This document shows, in pieces, positions 42,626 to 54,297 of a DNA stretch of 64,000 nucleotides. This DNA is from Galdieria sulphuraria (Eukaryota; Rhodophyta; Bangiophyceae; Galdieriales; Galdieriaceae): contig NW_005178412.1 of the NCBI RefSeq assembly GCF_000341285.1, forward strand, positions 21,121-85,120. Reading direction: 5' to 3'. Made by a program: the position numbers and the translations under genes. Under the pieces are notes generated by a model. It was not told the origin of the DNA. It made no database searches and saw only the letters and a list, made by a program, of their open reading frames with translations. Positions within the stretch are counted from its first letter, which is position 1. Each line of letters begins with the position of its first letter.

Positions 42626-44072
42626 ATGGGCGCAATTCGTCATCTAAGAAACAATCTCATGATGCTCTCTTTTGGCTTTTATTGTGTGACTTGTTGTGTC
42701 AAGTCGTGGAATACCAGAAGCTTGTCAATTCGAAACAAATGCTTTTATTTCCCAAAGAAAAGTTTTCGAGTTTCTTCTCGGAAGACATATCCTTTTTGGG
42801 AAACCAAAAGGCCGCTTATCATGGTGACTGATAGTTCCCAAATAGCTCCTGATAGAAATGAAACCCTACTGGGAATATTCTATTTTAGCAAACCTGAAGA
42901 ACTACCTTGTCTAGTTCAAGAGCATCTTGATGAACTGGATGAAGACTTTTATGCTTTTCTACAGTTTAAGATTGACTCAGCTTCAGATGTGGAGGAGCGA
43001 GTTGCTCTCAAAGTACTCAAGGATTCTCTTACAGAGATCATTCAGGGTTTAGGAAAGGAAGCTTTGGAACAACTCGTATCCCAGGGTCCCAGTGCCTCTG
43101 ATTCCAACGTGGACAAAGTGAATTCTACAAGAACGAGTTATGACGCGGCAAGTTATGACGCTTTGATAGATTCTCTTTTGAATAGGGAGGACATGAAAAC
43201 TGGAGTGCAAGCAGAATACGATAAACTTGATGGCTACTTTCTAGAAAGATTAGAGTGGCGAATCCGACAAGCTAGTGGAGATACTTTTGACAAGGTAATT
43301 TTCTTTTACAAGGCAAGTAGGAAATATTCAATTATTTTCCCTAGTTGGTACTATTGGATAATATTATACAAGAAGTCGTACAAGATAGAATGAAGTTGGC
43401 AGGAAAGAGGCTGAGTGATGCTCTTCAATGTGGTTCACCGGACATTATCGAAAGAAAGTTTGAAGAGATGAATCGACGAGGAGAAATTGATAGTGCGTTG
43501 TTGTTATTGTTATCGGCGAATATTGAGGAAGCCCGAAAACACAATTCCATTCAAGCTGTCAAAGTATTGGAAAGGTTGCAGAATAAAGTAGCCCAGTTGA
43601 AGGTGATTGAACATTTATTGTGAAATGCGTTTTACTGAATGAGTGTATCAAGGATGAGTCTACTTCTCCAGAAGTTGCAGTTGTGCGTCAGTTGCTTCGA
43701 ACTGAGAGCGAAGAAGCCAGAAGAGAAATTCTAAAAAAGGCCTTTTCTGTAGGTCCTGCGATATACATGGCAGATGGAAGTGTTGCTCCATCCAAATCAA
43801 AGATAAATGGGAAAAAGTTTGTTCAAGTTCTGAAAAAGTTGAAAGAAGAGTTTGGGAACATTGACTCGACATTTTTGCAAAAATTGGATACAATCGCAGA
43901 AGAAAGTGAACAAGTAGTTATGGAGATATTTAATATGACGCAAGTTGATAAGGATGCCATGCAGGAAGATGCTTTTTATCAACAACGAGTTTCTGTTTGG
44001 GAATTGGCTGAATGGGAAGAACGCTATGAACAACAAGGGAAGCGACCTCCTTGGCAGAAGTGGTTTACTTAA
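42626..44072 (+). CDS. Conserved plastid-targeted protein of unknown function
   Basis: Three exons (42626-43294, 43345-43602, 43653-44072) with two 50-nt introns give 448 aa. The first 60-70 residues are basic, Ser/Cys-rich and free of acidic residues (RNLLMMLSFGFYCV-like, then SFRVSSRKTYPF), consistent with a transit peptide. The rest is acidic and helical: EHLDELDEDFYAFLQFKIDS, DNIIQEVVQDRMKLAGKRLS, LLLLSANIEEARKHNSIQAV, PEVAVVRQLLRTESEEARRE, and a Trp-rich end (GKRPPWQKWF). The pattern resembles uncharacterised chloroplast proteins of algae and plants. Intron 2 ends in AAG. A shorter form starting at MVTDSSQ is possible. Confidence 0.78.
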
Positions 44073-44196
44073 TAAAGAAGGGCTAAAAATATTATTTTTA
44101 GAAAACAGAATAATAACCAGGAATAGACGTTGTTTATGTCGTTGTTTTGTCAAACATAGAGACTGTCGTAAAAGAGTTTTTCGACTACGCTTAGTT

Positions 44197-45107
44197 ATGG
44201 TTAGCCAGTTCAAACTAGATTGTGCTTCTTCAAGTCTATCTTCTTCTCCTCTTGTAGATTCAGAAGCTCATTTTGAACTCCCGGAATATGGTGTCGTTGG
44301 TATGGTCGATTGTGAAGAGTCAGATGTTGCCAACTTGAACAAACAACCACCTTCTATGTATATGAAATTTGTTATCAAGAGTGTTTTAGACTCTTTCATA
44401 GAAGAAGCTATTAGAAGCGGAGAAGAAAGTATGCGTCCTTTTTCTTGGCGTCGGTTAGAGTGTTTATTGAGCCAAGCGTTTGAACAGTTTCCTATATCCA
44501 ACATAGTATCCTGTTGTATCATGAAGATGGAAGGAGAAAGACTTTTTTGTGCAACCATTGGAACCTGTGGTTTTGTAATCATACGAGATGATAAAGTATT
44601 TTATGATACGCGTCCTTCATGTTTACAAATATTGGAAAGTGCTTATGAGAGTAATAGTATTCGTAAGGACAAGTTACCTTATTTAGAAAGTCATATTCGA
44701 TATAATGAAATTTCTGTCCAAGAAGATGATGTGGTTATTATTGGCAACCGAGGGTAAGTCCTCATTAAGAAAGAGAACAAAACATCGATATCCATTCTAT
44801 GTTTAGGTTTCTTTGGCATATATCCAATGAGCAGATCATTGCCTATCTTCGTCCTGTTTCGAATAGTTTTGACTCTACGCTGTCCATTGCTAATTATACC
44901 AGTTTGGGTTATTTGCGTCAAGACGATCCTCGAATGATCAGCTATATGTTAACGCATATTGCTTATCATTTTGCGGATAATGGAAGTTTTCTAAGCTTAG
45001 AATATCCAAGAAATAATAGTATGTTATTGCCTACATCTTCACTTTATCCTATTTCGAATATACATTTGGTTGCTTGTATTTCTTGTATAGTTCGACGTCA
45101 ATCATGA
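44197..45107 (+). CDS. PPTC7-like PP2C-fold protein, probable pseudophosphatase
   Basis: Two exons (44197-44753 and 44807-45107) with a 53-nt intron give 285 aa. The order of blocks follows the PTC7/SpoIIE-like branch of PP2C: VGMVDCEES for the usual DGVGGW block, CCIMKMEGERLFCATIGTCG for the GDSG strand pair, VVIIGNRGFLWHI for the TDGLFDN block, and ISNIHLVACISCIV for the DDITVVV end. In each, most metal-binding Asp residues are absent, so catalysis is unlikely. The fold assignment is inference from this pattern. A longer N-terminus without an ATG precedes it and could be missing an upstream exon. Confidence 0.65.
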
Positions 45108-45199
45108 AAAGTCCATTGGACTACATAGAAATGAAAGAAACAACCATTCTTCCCTCCTTTTCTTTGTATGTCAAGTTGTGGGATTTGTAAAAGAAGAAA

Positions 45200-47866
45200 A
45201 TGCAAGTCTCCAATGGCTTACGTATGATTGTAGAGAGTCCACAGTTTCGCAAGTCGTTAAGAATAACGATAGCAGCAGCAGCAGGAAATTTATTCGTGTT
45301 TTATTCCGTCTTTCATAATTATATAGAGTGTTTCTTGGGTATATATATCTATCTTGTTTTGGTTATTGTGGCACAATGTGAACAACTGGGTGGAGTTATT
45401 CAGGCTGCAATACGTTTCTCTTATATAGCTGGATTGGCTAGCGTTCTTGCTATTATAGCTTTGGGTATTGCTCAAGGAAGTGGGGTGGCTTTGTATTTTG
45501 TGGCTTTGGTTGAATTCTTTCTCGTTTCTCTTTTGAGACTTGATCCAAAGGTCCGTGGATATGGAATATCTATATTTTTCCTATTAGGTCCTACACTTAT
45601 GGAGTCAGTAGGACTTCATCTTTCACAGTGTTGGCAAACTATATACGCAACTCTACTATCTGCTGTATTAGCTGGGGTTATTGCTGTGATAGCCACTGTT
45701 TTCATATTTCCAGAAACTATTCGATCCAAACTTCGCAGTGCCATTCGAAATATGTCTTGTCAAGTTGAAGATATTATTCAAAGTTTGGATACCAAACTAT
45801 TCACTACTCCTTCTTATAAACCAATAAGGAATGACGTGACCAGTTATATAGAACCAACTACAAATATTGATGCTATAACTCCAATGGATAAGAAGCAGAC
45901 TCCTAGTTTCCTACAAGAAGCTCCCCATATATTACTTCAACTATGGAGAAGCTTAGCAGCTGTGTTTGATGATCCCACTCTTCGTCCTCTTTCAGTTGCT
46001 TTAGATAATGGAGATTTCATTCTAAAGAAATGTGCAATCATCAACGCTACTATTAGAAACTCTATGAGACTGTGTAACTTTTTGTATTATGAACCAACTT
46101 TCTTCCCACCTTGGCAATGTGAACCTCGTGAAAACTGGATGCCTATATTACAACAATGGCAACAACTGGTTGCTCATCTGGAGTCACTCAATCAAGTAGT
46201 TCGCAGAAATGAATGTTTTCATACGGAATATCTTTCGGAAAGTTTTGGAATACCGGTATCTTCTATACGAGATGCTCTCTTATATGTGAAAGAAAGAATG
46301 CATCAACTCAAGTCATTTCATTCAGTATCATCAAGTGTTCAAAGCCATTCTGAACAAGTAGCCAATCATCTGTTTGAGAGAATTTATGAAGAATTTGCTA
46401 AAGTTAGAGAACAGATGTGGAAATCTGAAATATTCTATGAAGAAAAGGCAGTCGACCATACCTTTCGTTATTCTGCTTTGGCATTTTTAGTTGTTGAGTT
46501 ACGTGCGACGCATGAATCGTTACATGCATTGGAAGATGCCATGCAGTCTTTTTCGATTGCTTATCATGAACAACGTTTCTCTATAGCCAAGAATTGGTTG
46601 CCCATGTTGGACGAATTTTTATTGCCATTTCGAGGTTATACAAGTGTTCCTGTATTGATAAAAGACAAGGATAACTTTCAATATATCATCAAATTTATGT
46701 TGGCATTGGCTATCATAGAGTTTCCTCCTCTTTTTGTAGCTCAGTTTTCCGATTCTGCCAAGAGTTTTATGCGAAATGAAAACGATATCTATGTGCTTAT
46801 TTATGTTGCTATTCTATTTTGGCAAAGTAAGGAGTTGTCTGTGTTTAGAAGTCTTTTGTATTTCTCCATCACTTTTGTAGCTTCTGCATTGGCATATGCG
46901 GCAACAGTATTTACTCCCAATCATATCTACGGATTAACATTATGGTTAGCGCTTTGGACATTTATTGGTTTGTTGGTTGGCACTTGTTATCCTGCTTATA
47001 TTATGGGCACTTTTCCTTTAGCATTGGCACAGTTTGGTATTATCAGCTGTGACTATAACAAGTATTCGTTTACTTATGTGGCATCTCGTACTGTTTGTGT
47101 ATGCATTGCATGTGGAGTTGTATTCGTATTTTCTACTTTGATATGGCCGTATTCTGTTGCTTTAAAATGTCGCAAAATGTTGAGCAATGGATTGACGCAA
47201 CTAGGACAGCTGTCCCAATTGGAGTGGCAAGCCTTTGAATGCGTATTTATGGGTCATCATTCGACTCCCAGTCTTGTGAAACAAAAGATGCACTCCATTG
47301 CTGGTATTTTATCGGGTGTTCGTATGTTGGTGCAAGTTGAATTGACTCCCAATTATCGTAGAAGTTCCATACCCACGTTGGTAGATGTGATAGGTTTTTG
47401 TCTCCGAAGATATCGAATAGTAACGGAAATAGTGGACATGAAACCGTTGAAGGAAAATTCCACATGTGACATGTATCAAGTATTTACCGAGCTGGTTCAA
47501 CATTTGGAGAATAGCATAGCACATGTTTCCGAAATATTCTTATTGGCAAGTGAGCATATTATTCCTCCCAGTAAGAAACGCAAAAAGCCAGTAGAGTTGT
47601 TGAAATATTTGACAATTCTACGAAAAGACAAAGAAGATATTCTATTTGCATATGTACAAGGTAGACAAGAACTCTTTCGTCAGTGGCATTCTCAACGGTT
47701 GGACAAACTAGCACAACGAAAGGATAGTCTGGAACATCCATTTGTGAGTATCGATGATTCCTTTCGATTTCATTCTTGGTTGTATGCTTTTATAATTCTG
47801 CTGGACAGCGTGGAAATGATTGGACAAGTAATTGTTCGAATGAGATATTCACAAAATGACACATAA
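45200..47866 (+). CDS. FUSC/ArAE-type integral membrane protein, 888 aa
   Basis: A single exon. There are two hydrophobic bundles of five to six helices at about residues 20-180 and 485-665. Each is followed by a long soluble helical region, the duplicated layout of the fusaric-acid-resistance / aromatic acid exporter superfamily that also includes plant ALMT anion channels. The first bundle contains LVIVAQCEQLGGVIQAAIRF, and the second has FWQSKELSVFRSLLYFSITF and YAATVFTPNHIYGLTLWLAL. The cargo cannot be predicted. The stop lies only 18 bp from the convergent Aquarius stop, so the 3' ends of the two transcripts must overlap. Confidence 0.82.
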   Translation: MQVSNGLRMIVESPQFRKSLRITIAAAAGNLFVFYSVFHNYIECFLGIYIYLVLVIVAQCEQLGGVIQAAIRFSYIAGLASVLAIIALGIAQGSGVALYFVALVEFFLVSLLRLDPKVRGYGISIFFLLGPTLMESVGLHLSQCWQTIYATLLSAVLAGVIAVIATVFIFPETIRSKLRSAIRNMSCQVEDIIQSLDTKLFTTPSYKPIRNDVTSYIEPTTNIDAITPMDKKQTPSFLQEAPHILLQLWRSLAAVFDDPTLRPLSVALDNGDFILKKCAIINATIRNSMRLCNFLYYEPTFFPPWQCEPRENWMPILQQWQQLVAHLESLNQVVRRNECFHTEYLSESFGIPVSSIRDALLYVKERMHQLKSFHSVSSSVQSHSEQVANHLFERIYEEFAKVREQMWKSEIFYEEKAVDHTFRYSALAFLVVELRATHESLHALEDAMQSFSIAYHEQRFSIAKNWLPMLDEFLLPFRGYTSVPVLIKDKDNFQYIIKFMLALAIIEFPPLFVAQFSDSAKSFMRNENDIYVLIYVAILFWQSKELSVFRSLLYFSITFVASALAYAATVFTPNHIYGLTLWLALWTFIGLLVGTCYPAYIMGTFPLALAQFGIISCDYNKYSFTYVASRTVCVCIACGVVFVFSTLIWPYSVALKCRKMLSNGLTQLGQLSQLEWQAFECVFMGHHSTPSLVKQKMHSIAGILSGVRMLVQVELTPNYRRSSIPTLVDVIGFCLRRYRIVTEIVDMKPLKENSTCDMYQVFTELVQHLENSIAHVSEIFLLASEHIIPPSKKRKKPVELLKYLTILRKDKEDILFAYVQGRQELFRQWHSQRLDKLAQRKDSLEHPFVSIDDSFRFHSWLYAFIILLDSVEMIGQVIVRMRYSQNDT

Positions 47867-47884
47867 GACAACGTTGGACATTTT

Positions 47885-50642
47885 TTATGATGGCAACCAT
47901 GTAGGATGACTTCGAACCAGTTGTTGAATATACTTTGCCATATCAGCACAATCACTTATTTCTACTAGTCTATCGGGTCCAACAACGATATCATTCAACT
48001 TTCTAGTAATAGCTCCATATCTTAAAATATTCTTATACAAATGAAGAATAATAATATAAAGAGACTTACCTTTCCTCGGTAACCAGTTGTAATTCATGAT
48101 GACATCGATTAGACAACAACTAGATAAAATAGTTGATTTTCTAACCACTTTCCTCTCGTCACTTACCTCCAATCCAACTTTCCATTCACCAGGATACTGT
48201 TGAAACAAAGGCAAATAACCAAAGATATAGAGACCTAAACGAGCTCTCGAAGTTGCTACAACCCAACGCCGAATGTCTCTTATATGTCCGACATGTTTAG
48301 TTCGTACCATCGATAATAAAATATAGTCATTTTGTTGCCCTTGATATTTATCTACGGTAGTTGTCTTTGGCATTCCTAACGATGGATTCCAAGCAATGCG
48401 ATGTTGCAAAACCTCTTTTAACAATTCTTTCTGTCCTTTATAAGTAGTCAAAACGGATATCTATGCACATACTGTTATTTCTACACAAAAGACATTATAT
48501 TCTATATGCTTACCTTTTCTCTGGGATATCCCAATAATCTCATATATTGATAGACAGCTGCAATCCATTCAGCTTCTACAAGATTTTGATAGAAATAGGG
48601 TACAGGTTGAGATTCGCTCTGCCAATCACCAACGGATATCCACTGATATTCAAAGCGAAATCCGGGATTGGCCAGTTGAAAACTATAAAATATACATTCA
48701 TGAGATTGGCCACCAAAGACATTGTTTTTGTACCTCGAACAGTCATCCATTGCAGTAGTCAAGTCTTTCAAATGAGGATAGCACCAACGGTATATATCCG
48801 CAATACTTGGTCTAGCTCTTCCCTTTATCCAATCAACAAAAAAAATGGAGTTGGATAAATAATAACCATAGAAAAGATGATGATGCCTTACTTGAACATC
48901 CAATACAATAGGACTTGCACCCAATCGCAATAGACGTGTATAAAGACTTTGTTGTAAGTTGCAATACTTTGCTAAAGCTCTACTTTTGACCACTGGAGGT
49001 AACTACAAACACATATACATGAAAATAATCGGATACTCAGTTCTCTCTTATCATTCTTTTCTAACCTGATGATGATCTCCTAATAGAATACAACGTTTCA
49101 AGCGAGGTTCATTACAGCCAAAATCTGGTTTTTGTAATATCATCGGAATAAAAGTTTCCACTTCCAATACCTAACTTAAAGTGATGGCTTTATTTACTCA
49201 AATGATTCCAATTTCCTTACCTGAGCACTCTCTTCCATAATAAAAGTATCGTATTTCAAACCCATTTCTAGATAATCCTTTCTACGTATGGATGCATGAG
49301 TACAAGTCATTGCAATAATTTTTGCCTAGAATATATTCTTTCAAATTAGTAATGCATAGCATATGCACCTTACTTGTTTCAACAACACATAATCTCCTCT
49401 CTCTTTCTGATTGCGAAGAAGTTCCAATGCTCTGAAGGCTTCTAGTTCCTCAAACAATTTATCCAAATAACGAAAACAACCCTTTGCTGATTGCAGGTCT
49501 TGTTGATAGGAATCTAAAACCCAACCCATAAATCAAACTTGTGTCTTAATATATATATATATATATACAAACCTCCACGGAAAATACTCGAAGCATCAGA
49601 ATAGTGTTGTGAGAAAAACTTGTAAAATGGAAAATGTTGAGCTATCCATGAAGCATTGGATTCTTCTTCTTGTATTTGATCAAGCTGAACAAAGAATTCC
49701 CTTTTCAAAGGTAATATATGAGTGTGATATAACAATAGCGCATTTTCACACGAATAACCATAATCACCCTATTCTCCTCATAAGTATCCTAACTTTCACA
49801 ACACAACTTACGGGTAATAACATGGAATCTGCTAAAACTTGCACTTGTTGCAAGTTATCCAATCTCTTTTGTAGCATATAATTGACTCGACCTTCTCGAC
49901 TAAAGGAATCCATCAATCCCAACTCCTCTTCACCATGACCCAGTCTTAATATATCTTTGGGATCGATATCTCTCTATATCAATACAATATGAGAACAGTT
50001 TTGGATACTTTCATTCCTGCTTACTTGTAGAATCTTGACAAAAATATCATTCAAGGCATTGTTTGAATGGGTCACTAACAATATGCGTTCTTCTGGAAAA
50101 GAATGATAAAGATTGGAAATGATTTGAACAGCAACATCAGTCTTCCCTGTTCCTGGTGGGCCTACAATCTTTATGAAATGCTATCAACACTATCTCTCAT
50201 TTCCTTTGACAACTTACGAGAGATAATCCTTGTTTCATGCCATGAAGGATGGCTTCCACTTGTTTAACTGTAAAAGGGACTTGATTATGCTTTCTTATAG
50301 GATAAGGACCTAAATATTCCTTTTCAAAAGGCACAGCTTCTACATGCAACATATTATTATTATTATTATTATTATGGTTGTCGTTATCTTTGGAATAAAA
50401 ATGCCATTGCCAATAATCATCACAAGTCGCTCCTAATGAATGTTAGACTCTCTCTTTTGAAGAAGCAAGTCAACTCACCTGTCTTTGTAATAGAATAAGA
50501 AGGAATATTCATACTCTTCAAACAACTTTCCATATGAGATAAAGAAATAAAAGTATCTTCTAAATTGATTTGTTTTCCATGAAAGCATTCAAATGAAGAC
50601 TCCCATTCTCCATAACTAGAATTCCACAACCACATTCAATAT

Positions 50643-50675
<33 letters not shown>

Positions 50676-53333
50676 GTTTGTTCAAACTTACCCTAATAAT
50701 GTGTCCAACAACCATTTGGGAATAAAACTAGAATAATGTAAAAAGACATCCTTCAAAGTGTCCAAAACTCCTCGAAAGTTATTTTCTTGTGGTTTGCGTC
50801 TCATTACCAAATTAAAACTAGGCTTCTTCTCAATCTTTGCAACACGATATCAACTTGAACTTACTGGTCAGGACTATCCATAGAATATAATCCTTGCAAT
50901 TCCTGTTGGTCCATCTGAAACTGAGTTGCATCCAAATATCCTCGTATGGTTCGTCTGGTAGAAACCGCTTTTGACAAATAAGATTGTTTTTCCATCCAGG
51001 GAATCTACAATAGTGACAAAATATCAAAACCAACTCTTCTATCTTACCTCGTTTCCATCAATATCCACAAGACCAATTACTTGAAAGGTACGAACTGCAA
51101 CTATTCCATACCTTTCTATAAATCCAAGTTGTTCTTTTTGTTCAGTTCCATCCATTGGTTTCTATCATGATGAGAACAAATGCTTAAAATAAAAACTATA
51201 CATATACCTGAATACTCAATAGAAATAATATATCATTCTCTCCCATAATATGATCCCATTCTTGTCTATATTTATCAGAAGAAGAAATAGTTTCAAGGTC
51301 ATAAGAAATATCCATTTTCACATATTGAGGAACCTCCGAATCTAGTCTAGTAGGGGCTCTTTCATATATGGATAAGTTATTCAAAGGAATCATCATTCGA
51401 GACCATCCTAATATCACAAATCAACATCTATAAAGAATATCTTTCATCAACTTTTCAGTATACCTCTAAATTGAGTTCTTCCCATATCTCCTAAACAAGG
51501 ATTTAGCCTCTCCAAAGCATCTTCCATTTCTTGACGTATAGAATATGCAGCTTCCATTCGAAACAATGTAAAATGTCGCAATACAAAATCCCCCATACTT
51601 AGATACTTCAATATATCCATCCATCAGTACACAGAAAACATAAAACAATGTTATTTACCTGTAAGTTGAGCTTGGGTAAGGCAAGTGGCTCATCTAAATA
51701 TAATTCTTCTTCCAAACTGGAGAGAGTATCATCCCAAATATCCTTTTCGGTAGGATTCGAAGCAATATTCTATATGGTATGTGTCTGTTGCAATTGTATA
51801 CTTAAAGAGGATCATAATATGCTTACATAGAAAGTTTCATATTTCCAAGGATAAAAACTGACTTGGTCTACAATGCATGCCACTAAAAGAGAAGAATCCA
51901 CCTGAATGTTCTCACCACGATAGGGCAGACATTCTAATTCGATAGCAAGCTGAATCAATTGTTTCTCCGTCAGAGTATAAAGTTGACTTGACAAATAATC
52001 GGTATTTCTAAAGATAAAGACAAAATGGATATCAGTAAGTAAGAGATTGATGTTACTTACGTCAATTGAGAAGCTCCTACAACTGCCAATTCTTTCAACT
52101 TGGGTACGTGTTTGAATATCCATTTTTGTAATGACAAAATTTTGTCATGATATTCCAATAATACTAAACAATATTTCTTAGCAGCACTATGCTCACTTTC
52201 CAACCAGGGTCTTACATTCTTCTCGAGTCAAAGGTTCTCCATTATCGTTATCAATGGGAAACCTTTTATAGAAATAAAGCATATCCACAAAACTATTTGA
52301 CAATTCAACAACAGCAAAATGATACAAACAACTAAACTTGCCTTTGTAAATTAGAAAGCTGGTCCCAATCTTGATGTTTACGTAAAAGCAATTTGAGCGA
52401 TACATCGAGTTGATAGTCATTCAAAAAGACACAAAAGAAACGTCGGGTTGGCAACTGCCACAATAACTCAACAAACAATTCCAGAATCCGTTCCAAATAG
52501 CGTAGAGGATAAACATACTTGGTATAGTAAGAAACTGACAAGGATATAGAGAATCAAAACAACTCCTTACTTGTTGAGAATCGATTGCACTTTCAGACTG
52601 CCGTATTTGTATCTGAGCTTCTAAAGTTTTTTCTACTTGTCGTGCAAGGTAAGGAATAAAATCGGCCTCGATATAAGCTATAGCAAACATTAGTTTCCTT
52701 TCTACGAATAACAAGTCTTTACCTGTTCCTCTTTGTTGGCAATCTTGCTTCTTTACTTCAACCTTTCTCCACATTTTCTTCAGTTGTGGATATCTCTCAA
52801 GTTGCTTGCTTCGAGTGTCGGGAGAAATGTGAACAAAAAGAGATAAAGATATTAGAGGAAAAGTGTGCTTCCTCAAGCAACTCAAATCTTGTCTTCTAAA
52901 CGCCAATAACAGAAAAAATACTCTTCTCTCTTGTTCATAATAGTCTAAACAACTACAACTGAAAACCTCAACAAACTCTCCCAAAAAAGCACTCATTTTC
53001 TTACTTTTCAGTAGGTATCGATAAAAGATGACGAAAAAAGGAACCAAAGATTTCTTCGTCGGTAATCCAGTCCCAACCATTTTCAGTAACCGTGTGACTT
53101 TCACAAACCATGTTGACTATGCTAAAGACGTGCAAGTCACTACAACTTCCAAGACAATAGCAAGGCCATAAATATAACCGCAAATATTCCAAATTATCCA
53201 ATATACTGGCACTAGTAGTGTCTCTTGTAAAAGGAAACAAGTATTCCACTAATTTCTCGTCTCGCACAACGGGCTGCTGTTTTTCCAACCAAGTCTTTTT
53301 GGCTAACTGTACGAGTTGCTCTTCTTGTTTCAT
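47885..53333 (-). CDS. AQR: Aquarius/IBP160-like spliceosomal RNA helicase, intron-dense
   Basis: Aquarius is an SF1 helicase that binds the intron upstream of the branch point in the spliceosome. The start is [20 protein letters not shown] at 53333, and the gene ends ...SHPTWLPS at 47885. Introns of about 40-60 nt, roughly 25 of them, break the gene, and the protein should be about 1400 aa. Conserved blocks are the N-terminal helical repeats ([20 protein letters not shown]), [17 protein letters not shown], Walker A GPPGTGKT at 50139-50162, LLVTHSN-type motif Ia, [20 protein letters not shown], and C-terminal helicase motifs [20 protein letters not shown] and [13 protein letters not shown]. 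Individual exon borders are not all resolved here. An AAT repeat encodes a run of Asn just before the helicase core. Confidence 0.9.
50351..50375. repeat. (ATT)n microsatellite within Aquarius coding sequence
   Basis: On the gene's strand it reads about seven AAT codons, a poly-Asn run ahead of the P-loop domain, in frame with [20 protein letters not shown]. Confidence 0.8.
50643..50675. repeat. (CT)n(AT)n compound microsatellite in an Aquarius intron
   Basis: About eight CT units followed by about seven AT units inside an intron on the minus strand. On the transcript this reads AU then AG repeats close to a splice donor. Confidence 0.85.
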
Positions 53334-53396
53334 GTCTCAACTCACTCGTGGAAAAAGTTGAAATCAGAATGAATTTGTCTTTTTTCATTGATTGAA

Positions 53397-54297
53397 ATGA
53401 TGGCGTCACTGAGAAGGTTCAACGTGGTGGTAAAAAGTATCGATAGTTTACAAAACTATTGGAACAAATTTTATAGTTTTGAGCCAAGTAAGCCATTGAG
53501 GAGATGTTTACACCAATCGAATGCTCTCCAATTGTCCGTTGACCCAGAGGAAAAACCTAAGGACGACGAAACTAGCAAGAAGGAGTCTTCTCAAGTAGAA
53601 CACAAAGATTCTGAAACTCAAGTAAAAGATAAATCAAAGAAAGAAACTTGGGAGAATTCTCAGTCCAATCCAATCAACACTTTCTCCAAGGTGGTACAAG
53701 AAACGAGTCCTCGACTACAGCCGGTTGATCTATTCCGAAAGTTTCGTATTTGGATGATACTACGTGCCTTGCGTAGTATTTGGGGAGAAGAAACCTTTAC
53801 TGAAGAATTGTTCTTAGATGGTGCGTCGAGTGCTTTAACAACAGTTTTTGATTGTTTGGAAAAGAAGGACTTGGCTTTGTTAGAGTATGTAAAAAGTAGT
53901 TTTTATTGAAAGACTTATTTCGTTGTTTAGAGACGCACTAGGAGAGGAAGTATACAATGCTATGAAAGAACAAATAGAACAGGCAAAAGAACAACCGCAC
54001 TTTACATTGAAAGAGATAATTGATAAGCAAGTGTCCAACGCTTTTCGGTATATCGATGTTCCAAAGAAAATTTCTTTTGTAGCTCTAGATGTTGAGTTTC
54101 TTATGAAACTTGTCATTCGAAATCCAATGACTCTATCAGAAGAGAAAAGCAAACCAGAAGAATATTATGGAGTCACTGAAGTTCGTTTTGAGAGTCCCCT
54201 TAGTCAAGTACCAATAGATCCCCAAAAGAAAATTCAAATAATCAAGGCAGACTTTGTAAAGGAACCAGATTGGAAGCTAACCAAAATTCTAAAATGA
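53397..54297 (+). CDS. Tim44-like domain mitochondrial protein
   Basis: Two exons (53397-53884 and 53931-54297) with a 46-nt intron (donor gtatgt) give 284 aa. The N-terminus MMASLRRFNVVVKSIDSL is a typical mitochondrial presequence. A highly charged Glu/Lys linker follows. The C-terminal part is Tim44-like: EELFLDGASSALTTVFDCLE, FTLKEIIDKQVSNAFRYIDV, EYYGVTEVRFESPLSQVP and QIIKADFVKEPDWKL. It lacks the long N-terminal region of true TIM44, so it may instead be a TIM44-related assembly factor or an MRPL45/MBA1-type ribosome receptor. Its start is 63 bp from that of Aquarius on the opposite strand. Confidence 0.78.

Noticed and set aside
42581-42640. GGCGC words as E2F sites for the divergent pair
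   Set aside because: One lies inside codons of the orphan gene and the other overlaps the start codon of the plastid-protein gene, so they may be coding coincidence.
48547-48858. Plus-strand open frame opposite the Aquarius helicase domain
   Set aside because: A shadow of strongly conserved minus-strand helicase motifs.
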